Shown here: piece after piece, positions 1 through 6,178 of the stretch
How positions within the stretch are numbered: the stretch's first letter is position 1
How the letters are laid out: every line of letters begins with the position of its first letter
Assembly: GCA_040752195.1 (NCBI GenBank)
Contig: JBFMFC010000107.1
Location: 1-6,395 of the forward strand
Length of the DNA stretch: 6,395 nt
Direction: 5' to 3'
From: DSNY01 sp040752195
GTDB taxonomy: Bacteria > Pseudomonadota > Gammaproteobacteria > Burkholderiales > Burkholderiaceae_F
Notes under the pieces: generated by a model
The model's database searches: none
Told to the model about the DNA's origin: nothing
Seen by the model: the letters and a program-made list of their open reading frames with translations, nothing else
Position numbers and translations under genes: made by a program

Positions 1-1210
1 CGGGCGCGGGTTTGGGCAGGACGAAGATCGGCCCGCCCAGGCGCGTGGTGGCGATTGCGATCACCTCCTGCACCGTGCCGCCGCGTTGGAAACCGGCGGG
101 ACTCGGCGCCACGAGCTCGACCACGCAGCCTTCTCCCGTCGTGAGCGCCTTCGGGTCGTTGCACAGGTCCTTCACCCCTTGCAGCCGTCGCGCGTCCAGC
201 GGCAGAGTCTGCGGCCGGCAGGGGTTGCGGCCATCGGGACCAGGACGAACGAGAGCTTCGCAGCGTCTGGCGTACGCCTCCGCGACCAACTTCGGATCGG
301 GCGCCTCGCCGCACGCATAGCCGCTACCGGGATCGACGTAAGCCAGCCGCGGATCGGGACAGTTCTTCTGTCGCGCGCGGAACACCTGGCAGGCGGCCGT
401 CTTCCAGCCGGTGCGCTGGCATTCGCGCAGGAACTGCTGCATCCGCGCGACCGCTTGGACGCAGTCGGCTTCGGGAGAGGTGCGGTGCGCCCCGCCTGCG
501 ATGCGCTTTGGCGGTTCGGCGGGCGGCTTCTTCTCCCGCGCATCCAAGAACTCGACCTTTCCGACCGTCACGTCGATCTTCAGATCCTTCACGCTCTTTC
601 CGGTCTGCTCGCGGTGGTCGAGCTCTTTCGAGATCGCCGCCAGTTGCTTTTCCAGCTCAGCCCTTGCCGCTAGATCTTTGACTTGAGGAGCCGCGACCTC
701 CAAGGCGTGTCTCAGTGATGCCAGCGTCTTATCGCCGACCGTGGCGTACGGGTTGTTTTGCGCCCGCGTCGGATCCGCCCCGCTGCCGCACACGCCGATC
801 ACGTTGGGCGGTGGCGGCGGCTCCTTGAACACGGCGTTGACGATGCCGGCGTCGCCCCAGCCCCGTTTGTCGTCCTCCCAGAGCTTGATCTCGCACAGCG
901 TGATTGCAACTGAGAGTGGCAGGCCCTGGCGCAGCGCGTCGTACAGGCATGCCTGCCAGCTCGCCGCCGCCTCCTCGGAGCGGGCCAGCAATTGCGCCGC
1001 GCGTGGTGAAATGCGCCCGAAAGCGATGTCCGTCGCCGAAAGCGAACGCGCCTGCAACCGCTGCGACGAACCTTGCAGCAGCGGAGCCTGCGCCAGTCGC
1101 ACGGGCTCGTCGCTGCGCATCGCTTCGGCTCGCGCTGCCGGCAGCGCCCCCAGCAGCGCACTCAGCGCGAACGCCGCGCTCCGTTTTGAGATTGAAGTCA
1201 GAACGCCCAT
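1..1210 (-). CDS. Partial exported cysteine-rich protein of unknown function (C-terminus beyond left edge)
   Basis: The frame is open from the ATG at 1210-1208 to the left edge: 403 codons with no stop, so the C-terminus is missing. Residues 1-28 form a signal peptide (basic Lys/Arg near residue 9, a hydrophobic Ala/Leu stretch, likely cleavage after ARA). A helical region follows at about 60-110, then a PPPPP turn at 131-135, a charged helix or coiled coil at about 163-212, and a Lys/Pro-rich linker at 226-236. The last visible part, residues 250-362, holds nine of the twelve mature cysteines (88, 106, 141, 250, 264, 274, 284, 300, 317, 331, 350, 362). No catalytic motif or known family was recognised. 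The start lies 13 bases inside the end of the propeller gene, with a modest GGGCGGG sequence upstream, so translation is probably coupled. Third codon positions are strongly G/C, and competing frames here lack a signal peptide or recognisable domain. Confidence is high that it is a gene and nil on its function. Confidence 0.85.
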   Translation of the reverse strand, partial: MGVLTSISKRSAAFALSALLGALPAARAEAMRSDEPVRLAQAPLLQGSSQRLQARSLSATDIAFGRISPRAAQLLARSEEAAASWQACLYDALRQGLPLSVAITLCEIKLWEDDKRGWGDAGIVNAVFKEPPPPPNVIGVCGSGADPTRAQNNPYATVGDKTLASLRHALEVAAPQVKDLAARAELEKQLAAISKELDHREQTGKSVKDLKIDVTVGKVEFLDAREKKPPAEPPKRIAGGAHRTSPEADCVQAVARMQQFLRECQRTGWKTAACQVFRARQKNCPDPRLAYVDPGSGYACGEAPDPKLVAEAYARRCEALVRPGPDGRNPCRPQTLPLDARRLQGVKDLCNDPKALTTGEGCVVELVAPSPAGFQRGGTVQEVIAIATTRLGGPIFVLPKPAP

Positions 1211-2511
1211 GTCGTGACCCGCCCGGTGGGCGTGATCTTGCGTATCAGATGGTTCGCGTCGTGAACGAACAGCGTGCCGTCCGCCGCGAAACACAGCCCC
1301 TTGACCGTGCCGAAGTGCGCGCTTTTCGCCGGCCCGTCGGCGTGATTGACGTCGGTCGGACGCGGCGCGCCGGCGATGGCCTCGGTGCGGCCTGTGGCCT
1401 CATCGACGAGCCGCAGGATCTGATGGGCGCCGCCTTGCCACAGCAAACCGGCACCGAAGTGGACCCTGCCTTTGGCGTCCAGCGCCAGCGCGCTGATGCC
1501 GTCGATGCGCGGCGGGGCGCCCACCTTGCGCGCGAGATAAGCGCGGCGAAAGCCGCCGTCGGCACGCACGCGCCAGATGGTCGAGAACAGGTCGCGCGGC
1601 TGGCCGGACAGGATCGAGCCGCCCATCACCATCTCGCCGCGCGCCGCATCCCACGCCATGAAGCTGCCGGTGATCCAGTGGTCGCGCGTCTTGTCGCGCG
1701 GGCAGACGCGATCGACGTCGAGCAACGTCGTCACCGCGCCGTCGGGCGCCACCCGCAGCAGGCGGCAGCTGTCGTGGACCCACAGGTTGCCCGCGGCGTC
1801 GAGCGCGGCCGAACTGACATCCTTGAACGTCGATCGATAGGCATCGGGCGGACGCGGCGCGCAGGCGTGTGGATCAACTGCGGGCAAGGGATCTACGCGC
1901 CCCTCGGGTGTCACGCGCAGCACCCTCGCGTAACGCCCGAACGCCCAGCTGGTTCGATACGGGAACACGAGGCTGCCGTCGGCGGCCACGCTGACCGGAC
2001 CGACATTCGCGGGGTCGAGCCCGCTGCGTCCGACGCTCACGCCGCACTCCGGATCTCTGCCCTCGCTCATGATGTGGCGCGCGCGGTCCACCGCCGTGAT
2101 CGCACCGTCGGGCGCGATGCGCCACAGCCCGGTGGCGTACGGGTTGCCCTTCATGCGGCCGTCGGTGTGCCGCTTGGCCGTGGAGAAGACGTTGACGCTG
2201 CCGTCGGGCAGGCAGGCCATCTGGCGCGGGATGTTGAAGAAGGGGTCGGCCGGATCGAGGTAGGGGTTGTCGACCAGCAGGCGCGTCGAGTTCACACGTT
2301 TGCTGATGGCCTGCGGCGGCAGCGACCGCACGCCGTCGGCGGCGACCTTCACGGTGGCCTGCGGCGCGGCGAAGGTCTTCTCCTCGTCGTACATCCCGCG
2401 CGGCTTCCAGCCGGGCGGCAGGTCGGGCGGTGCGGCAAGCTGGGCGCGCAACGCGCCCGCCGCGGCAAGCAGAACCGCCGCCAGGGGCAGCCCGCAATCG
2501 CGTGGTCTCAC
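1198..2511 (-). CDS. Exported six-bladed NHL-type beta-propeller protein
   Basis: This is a 437-residue product starting at GTG (2511-2509). Residues 1-23 are a signal peptide with likely cleavage after LRA. Six blade-like repeats can be read by eye: about 95-140, 170-210, 230-265, 280-320, 336-380 and 398-437. Most show the NHL/SMP-30-like pattern of a hydrophobic strand, A-x-DG-x-L-x-V, then an L-x-R-(V/I)-x-P-(D/E)-G-x-(V/I) strand. The last blade is the clearest (FAADGTLFVHDANHLIRKIT, then PTGRVTTWAF) and ends the protein exactly at the blade edge. NHL propellers usually bind proteins, ligands or glycans, and some related six-bladed propellers are lactonases or lyases. I see no convincing metal-binding acid set, so a binding role is more likely. 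Six cysteines remain after cleavage (100, 156, 217, 249, 270, 407). The start codon overlaps the upstream stop as GTGA. The fold is fairly secure; the ligand is unknown. Confidence 0.9.
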   Translation of the reverse strand: MRPRDCGLPLAAVLLAAAGALRAQLAAPPDLPPGWKPRGMYDEEKTFAAPQATVKVAADGVRSLPPQAISKRVNSTRLLVDNPYLDPADPFFNIPRQMACLPDGSVNVFSTAKRHTDGRMKGNPYATGLWRIAPDGAITAVDRARHIMSEGRDPECGVSVGRSGLDPANVGPVSVAADGSLVFPYRTSWAFGRYARVLRVTPEGRVDPLPAVDPHACAPRPPDAYRSTFKDVSSAALDAAGNLWVHDSCRLLRVAPDGAVTTLLDVDRVCPRDKTRDHWITGSFMAWDAARGEMVMGGSILSGQPRDLFSTIWRVRADGGFRRAYLARKVGAPPRIDGISALALDAKGRVHFGAGLLWQGGAHQILRLVDEATGRTEAIAGAPRPTDVNHADGPAKSAHFGTVKGLCFAADGTLFVHDANHLIRKITPTGRVTTWAF

Positions 2512-2936
2512 TGCCTACCTTCCAGTGAGACAGGTTTGGAAGGATCGCAGGCGCCGAGCCGCTTGCCGACCGCGACCACCGTCATCGACTCGCCACCCTG
2601 CGTCATCGTGTAACGCCCTTCCACGCGGTCGCCCTTGCGCGTGAACTGGCCCTTCATCTCGCCCGGCTCCGGCGGGCCGCAGACGATGCGAAAGCTCGTG
2701 GTCGCGCCGCTGACCTTGCGTTCCTTGATCTGGCAGTGCTTGTCCACGGGCGGTGTGTTGCCTTCGTCGGGGCGCGCACAGACCTTGGACGCAGGCAGCG
2801 GCATCTGCATGCCGCCCATCTGCACGGTGAGGGCGTAGTCCCATTCGTCGCCCTTGGGTTGGGCCAATGCCGGCGCGATGACTGCACACGACAGCGCTAC
2901 CAGCGCGCCCCACCACCCCCTGTATGACCTGATCAT
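2508..2936 (-). CDS. Exported DUF3617-like protein
   Basis: This is a 142-residue protein. Residues 1-25 are a signal peptide, with likely cleavage in PALA|QPKG. The mature part begins with a Trp-containing strand (DEWDYALTVQMGG), followed by a Met/Pro segment (MQMPLPASKVC). Cysteines sit at 53, 68, 86 and 130, there is a K/R-rich beta region, and it closes with a G-x-R-x-LGACD type ending. This order (W, Met/Pro segment, C-C-C, G-R-Y-T-M, terminal R-LG-x-C) matches my memory of DUF3617, small secreted proteobacterial proteins of unknown function. No database search was run. The frame is open further upstream to 3341, but that part is the shadow of the preceding gene. The ATG at 2936 is preceded by a strong purine-rich ribosome binding site and begins the signal peptide exactly. 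The gene lies 26 bases after the TPR gene, and its stop overlaps the propeller start. It probably forms two disulfides. Confidence 0.87.
   Translation of the reverse strand: MIRSYRGWWGALVALSCAVIAPALAQPKGDEWDYALTVQMGGMQMPLPASKVCARPDEGNTPPVDKHCQIKERKVSGATTSFRIVCGPPEPGEMKGQFTRKGDRVEGRYTMTQGGESMTVVAVGKRLGACDPSKPVSLEGRQ
2512..2523 (-). promoter_or_regulatory. Ribosome binding site of the propeller gene, inside the DUF3617-like gene
   Basis: On the minus strand the sequence reads GGAAGGTAGGCA immediately before the GTG at 2511. AAGG lies six bases from the start codon. The site lies within the last codons of the preceding gene (encoding L-E-G-R-Q), whose stop overlaps the start as GTGA. This is a standard arrangement for coupled translation. 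Confidence 0.7.
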
Positions 2937-2954
2937 CGGTTCTCCCTTCCTCCC
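2937..2954 (-). promoter_or_regulatory. Strong ribosome binding site of the DUF3617-like gene
   Basis: On the minus strand the sequence reads GGGAGGAAGGGAG, AACCG, then ATG (2936). The long purine run provides two overlapping Shine-Dalgarno matches with about five bases from the proximal one. It fixes the start at 2936 rather than anywhere in the open frame extending upstream to 3341. Confidence 0.75.
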
Positions 2955-2962
2955 GTTGCGCG

Positions 2963-5050
2963 TCAGAACACGGAGCGGTCGAAGCCGCCACTGGCCGTCG
3001 CGCTCGCGCCGGCGTTCCAGCTCCAGGTACCGCTGAGGTTGGTACTGGCCTGCGTGCCGGCGCCGGCGACGGTGCTGCTCACGCTCGCACCGACACCGCC
3101 CTCGAGCCGCACGTCGGTGATGCCGCTGCGGTCGAATTCGATGCCGACCGTCGCGCTTGCGTCCAGGCCCACTTCGAGCGGCCCGGCCTCGATGCTCGTG
3201 CCGACACCGGCGCCGACCTGCACGCCGCCGCGCGCCAGCCCCTGGTCGTCGAACTCCCCGCGGCCGGAGACGGACACGCCCTTCATGCTGACCGCGGCCG
3301 AAGCGCTCAAGATGCGGTCCGTGTTCAGGTCCTCGCTCCACTGCGCCTTGAATGGCGCCACGATCGGATCAAGCGTCGTGTCCATGCGGTTGCAGCGCAC
3401 ATCGATGCGGCCGACACCGGGCACCGTGAAGCTCACGATGTGCTGACAGTTGATCTCGTCGAAGTCGGCCAGCTTGCCGCTCTTGCCGGCGCGGTCGGAC
3501 TTCACGCAGAAGCCGTAGCGGTGGAGCAGTCCGGCGCCGTCCTGGGCGTTCAGCGACTTCAGAAGCGCCAGGAACTCGGCTTTGAACGACAGCACCGCGA
3601 ACTCGAACGACTCGGTCGTCGTGACGAACTGCCGGAGGTACAGCACCTCGTTGGCGTGACGGCGATAAGCCCCGAGCAGTTCGTTGTTGGCGCGCTCGCG
3701 CAGCGCGGCCGAAGCACCGAGGTAGGCGTCGATCGGCGGGCGGATCTCCGCGCAGGAGACCTGATAGCCGCCCGGCTTGTTGCGGTCGCGCGCCTCCCCC
3801 GCCGCGTGGATCGCTTCGAGCTGCTCGTCCATGCGCCGCCGGAGCTGGTCTTCCTGCCGCAGCAGGTCGGCGTAGGTTTCCTGCGCCTTCTTCAGGGGCC
3901 CGAACGCAGCGTCGGGATTGAGCTTGAGCATGCGCGCGGCCTTGGCCGCCAGCGGGCCGCGGAGGATCACCGCCGCATCGCCCAGCCAGGGCGCGGTCTT
4001 GCCCAGCGCGTTGGTCTGTGCCGCGACTTTCGCATGCGCGGCGCCGGCCTGCTCGCGAAACGCCTCCCAGGCCTTCGAGGCCGCAGGCAGTTCCCCAAAA
4101 TTGCGCGGATACGGCGGCGTGGCGAACTTGGACAGGCCGAGCGCGTCGGCCGGCAGCTTCATCGTCCAGCGCAGATCGTCCTTCGTCAGCCGCCCCCCGA
4201 GCCGCTCGAAGCGCTGCGCCTTGCCCTCGCTGTAGCCGCCGGCGATCGCCCTGCGCATCGAGGCCTGCGCCGCCGCCCGGTCGCCGCGCGCTTCTTCGAT
4301 GTGCGACTGGGTGACGTTGGCCTGCGGGTGGTTGGGCACGCGGCGCAGCGCCAGCCTCAGCGCACGCTCGGCCTCCTTCAGTTCACCGAGCTCGAACCAC
4401 GCCTGGCCCAGGTTGTTGAGAATCGTCGCGTTGTTCGGATAACGCGCATCGAGCGTGATCAGGATCGGCAGCGCCGCGTGGCCCGCCTTCTGCATCGTCA
4501 GCAGGGCCGCGAGGTTGTTCAGGTCCTGCGCCGAGCCGCTCGTGCGTGCCGCCTTGCCCATCAGATAGGTCGCCTCGGGCCACGCGCCCCAGGCGGCCAG
4601 GCCGCTGGCGGTGGCGGCGAGTTTCGCGGCGACGTCGCCGCCCTGCTGCAGGAGCGCGCGTTCGATCGCCTGTGCGCGCTGGCGTGCGGCGGCCGACAGC
4701 GCCTGCGCGAGCTTCGGCTGCAAGGCCTCGACATGCGCCTTCAGCTGCGCGCCGGTCAGAGGCGCGCGCGGCACTTTCGCGATGCGCGCGGCGTCGCGCC
4801 GGGGCACGCCGACGTCGTCGCCGGAACCGACGGCCGGCTGCGATGCGAGCTGGCGCTGCGCCTGATCGAGCATCTTGCGCTGCTCGGGCGTGAGCTTGTC
4901 CATCTGCTCGCGCATCTTGCGCATCGCCTCTTCGATCTCTTTGGGCGAAGGCATCTGCGCTGCCGCGGGCAGCGCACTGCAGACGGCCGCCGCGAGCAGC
5001 ACGGCGCGCAGGCGCCGCGTCGCGGGCCATTGCGCGATCCACATCGGCAC
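2963..5050 (-). CDS. Exported TPR protein with coiled coil and Gly-rich beta C-terminus
   Basis: This is about 695 residues from a GTG at 5050 (693 from the ATG at 5044). GTG is preferred because GAGGT lies five bases before it but eleven before the ATG. Residues 1-31 are a signal peptide (likely cleavage PAAA|Q). A charged helical segment follows at 34-70 (EIEEAMRKMREQMDKLTPEQ), then a helical region. Three TPR-like units lie at about 175-207, 208-242 and 243-275; the second is canonical (LNNLGQAWFELGELKEAERA then LRLALRRVPNHP). A coiled coil lies at about 382-424. Four cysteines (433, 515, 535, 553) precede a terminal region, 538-695, of alternating Gly/Ala/Ser/Val and aromatic residues ending in F. 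TPRs bind partner proteins, and the rest is unassigned. The C-terminus could be a repeat beta domain or outer-membrane-associated, which I cannot decide. The frame extends upstream to 5170, but that part is Arg/Pro-rich shadow sequence of the preceding gene. I recognise the TPR class, not the family. Confidence 0.9.
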   Translation of the reverse strand: MPMWIAQWPATRRLRAVLLAAAVCSALPAAAQMPSPKEIEEAMRKMREQMDKLTPEQRKMLDQAQRQLASQPAVGSGDDVGVPRRDAARIAKVPRAPLTGAQLKAHVEALQPKLAQALSAAARQRAQAIERALLQQGGDVAAKLAATASGLAAWGAWPEATYLMGKAARTSGSAQDLNNLAALLTMQKAGHAALPILITLDARYPNNATILNNLGQAWFELGELKEAERALRLALRRVPNHPQANVTQSHIEEARGDRAAAQASMRRAIAGGYSEGKAQRFERLGGRLTKDDLRWTMKLPADALGLSKFATPPYPRNFGELPAASKAWEAFREQAGAAHAKVAAQTNALGKTAPWLGDAAVILRGPLAAKAARMLKLNPDAAFGPLKKAQETYADLLRQEDQLRRRMDEQLEAIHAAGEARDRNKPGGYQVSCAEIRPPIDAYLGASAALRERANNELLGAYRRHANEVLYLRQFVTTTESFEFAVLSFKAEFLALLKSLNAQDGAGLLHRYGFCVKSDRAGKSGKLADFDEINCQHIVSFTVPGVGRIDVRCNRMDTTLDPIVAPFKAQWSEDLNTDRILSASAAVSMKGVSVSGRGEFDDQGLARGGVQVGAGVGTSIEAGPLEVGLDASATVGIEFDRSGITDVRLEGGVGASVSSTVAGAGTQASTNLSGTWSWNAGASATASGGFDRSVF

Positions 5051-5060
5051 GGTCGACCTC
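5051..5060 (-). promoter_or_regulatory. Ribosome binding site that favours a GTG start for the TPR gene
   Basis: On the minus strand GAGGT (5060-5056) is followed by CGACC and then GTG (5050-5048), CCG, ATG (5044-5042). Spacing to the GTG is five bases, which is optimal; spacing to the ATG is eleven. Both starts are in frame and differ by two residues, and both leave the signal peptide intact. Confidence 0.6.
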
Positions 5061-5066
5061 GCGGCG

Positions 5067-6104
5067 TCAGCGGCCGAACAGGCTGCGCAGCTTGCCGGCC
5101 GCTTCCTTCGCCTTGTCGGCGGCGATCTGCGCGGCATCGGGCGCGGCGGGGGTCGGCGTCGGCGGCGCATTGGCCGGCTGCGGAGCCGCCGCAGGGGTTG
5201 GCGAGGGCGCCGCCGCTGGCGCCGCGGCCACGGGTGCGGGACCGACGCGCCACGCCGCGGGTGCCGGCTCCTGCGGCAGCGGTTGGTCGATGATCGACTG
5301 CAGCCGCGCGCGATCGAAGGCGGCGATCAGCGCATTGCGTTGCGCGTCGGTGCCGGCCGGTCCGCTGACCATCGCCTGCAGACCATGCACCTTGAAGGCG
5401 CCTTTCGGCGGTGGCAGCGCGCCCAGGCGCAACTCGGTCTCGTGACTGCGCGCGGCCGTGCCCCAGCCGTTGGCTTCGAGCCGAACGTGCAGGTCTCCCG
5501 TGGCCGGCGGCAGGCCGAGGCGCCGCGCCTCGAGTTCGTCGAGCTGCGGCTTGACGGCGTCGAGGTGACGCTTGCGCACCGCGCGGCCCTGCTCCTCGAA
5601 CGCGCCCGCCTCCTTGTACTTCTGCGAGGCGAGTGCCTTGTCGCCGGCCTTTTCGGCGCGTCGGGCGTCGCGGAAGGCTTCCTGCCGCTGCGCCTCGAGG
5701 GCGTCGAATTCCTGCTTGAGCGGCGCAGGCAGCGTCTGCAGGTTCTTGATCTGCGCCTCGAGCTGCGCGCGCTCGCGCGCGACGCGGTCGGCCTCCGCTT
5801 GCGGCAGCGCGTACCGGTAGGTGGCGAGGACCGAGGCGCGTACCTCACCCTCGGCCGTGTCCTGGCAAGGGTCGCTGACGTGCGCGCGCGGTGCGGCGGT
5901 CAGCGCCACGTGCGCGGGCGCGGCCGGCAACGCCGCCAGCAGCGAAGCCTTCAGCCGCGCGATGTAGTCGCGCTCCTTCGGCGTGGCGGCGCGCAGCACG
6001 CAGTCGGCGAGCGCGGGTTGCGCGAGAAGCAGGACGCCGGCGGCGAGCCAGCGCCAAGGCCCGGGCCGCGTGCGGGCTCGCGCATTACGGGTGCTGCACC
6101 TCAT
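5067..6104 (-). CDS. Exported coiled-coil protein with Pro/Ala-rich linker, function unknown
   Basis: This is a 345-residue product, first in the run of close-packed genes. The N-terminus is long and basic (eight Arg among the first 18 residues), then hydrophobic at 19-29, with likely cleavage in PALA|DC, so residues 1-33 are a signal peptide. It is not a lipobox because Asp, not Gly/Ala/Ser, precedes the Cys. The mature protein has only two cysteines, 35 and 80, which could pair. Residues about 100-195 are heptad-like, charged and helical (many E, K, R, A, L, Q). Residues 200-275 look more globular and beta-containing (GDLHVRLEANGWG onward). Residues 276-325 are a Pro/Ala/Thr linker (PAPVAAAPAAAPSPTPAAA), and the last 20 residues form a short amphipathic helix ending in SLFGR. 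No known family was recognised. The architecture resembles a periplasmic linker or scaffold protein. It has a good ribosome binding site, and the TPR gene begins 16 bases after its stop. Confidence 0.9.
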   Translation of the reverse strand: MRCSTRNARARTRPGPWRWLAAGVLLLAQPALADCVLRAATPKERDYIARLKASLLAALPAAPAHVALTAAPRAHVSDPCQDTAEGEVRASVLATYRYALPQAEADRVARERAQLEAQIKNLQTLPAPLKQEFDALEAQRQEAFRDARRAEKAGDKALASQKYKEAGAFEEQGRAVRKRHLDAVKPQLDELEARRLGLPPATGDLHVRLEANGWGTAARSHETELRLGALPPPKGAFKVHGLQAMVSGPAGTDAQRNALIAAFDRARLQSIIDQPLPQEPAPAAWRVGPAPVAAAPAAAPSPTPAAAPQPANAPPTPTPAAPDAAQIAADKAKEAAGKLRSLFGR

Positions 6105-6114
6105 GTCACCCCCT
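6105..6114 (-). promoter_or_regulatory. Ribosome binding site of the coiled-coil gene
   Basis: On the minus strand the sequence reads AGGGGGTGAC directly before the ATG at 6104. The G-run gives good Shine-Dalgarno complementarity with about four bases of spacing, which supports this start even though the signal peptide N-region is long. Confidence 0.65.
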
Positions 6115-6178
6115 AAATAGGTTTGCCGTGATCCGTAGTTGCGGTGCCGCGCAGGTCAGTGCCTGGGCTCGAACACGT
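6105..6178 (-). other. Intergenic gap of 74 bases, likely start of the operon's 5' region
   Basis: This is the only gap above 26 bases in the window. Read on the minus strand it contains a somewhat less GC-rich patch (CTATTTAG near 6120-6113) just before the ribosome binding site of the first gene. I find no long stem followed by a T-run that would act as an intrinsic terminator after the upstream gene; only a weak CAGG/CCTG 4-base stem is visible. No convincing -35/-10 pair was found. A promoter may lie here or further upstream. Confidence 0.35.

Noticed and set aside
12..673. Plus-strand frames at 12-320 and 86-673
   Set aside because: They oppose the partial Cys-rich gene, which is continuously open for 403 codons, has a signal peptide and shows strong G/C third-position bias. 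These frames have no motif.
904..2613. Long open frame on the plus strand (569 codons)
   Set aside because: It lies antisense to the propeller gene and is rich in Arg/Ala with no signal peptide or domain. The minus frame shows a signal peptide and six blade repeats, so this is a high-GC shadow frame.
2937..3341. Upstream extension of the DUF3617-like frame (277-codon version)
   Set aside because: The extension is Arg/Gly-rich, overlaps the TPR gene's coding end, and would bury the signal peptide internally. A strong ribosome binding site marks the start at 2936.
3440..5293. Long open frame on the plus strand (617 codons)
   Set aside because: It is antisense to the TPR gene, with Arg/Leu-rich composition and no recognisable motif. 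The minus strand has canonical TPR units, a signal peptide and a ribosome binding site.
5994..6008. Lipoprotein lipobox at the signal peptide end of the coiled-coil protein
   Set aside because: The residue before Cys35 is Asp, which is incompatible with signal peptidase II cleavage. A normal A-x-A site lies just before it.
4875..6116. Plus-strand open frame of 413 codons
   Set aside because: It is antisense to the coiled-coil gene, Arg/Gly-rich and low in complexity, and explained by GC-rich codon shadowing.
6113..6120. CTATTTAG as a -10 promoter element
   Set aside because: It is less than ten bases from the start codon and overlaps the ribosome binding site, with no paired -35 at suitable spacing.
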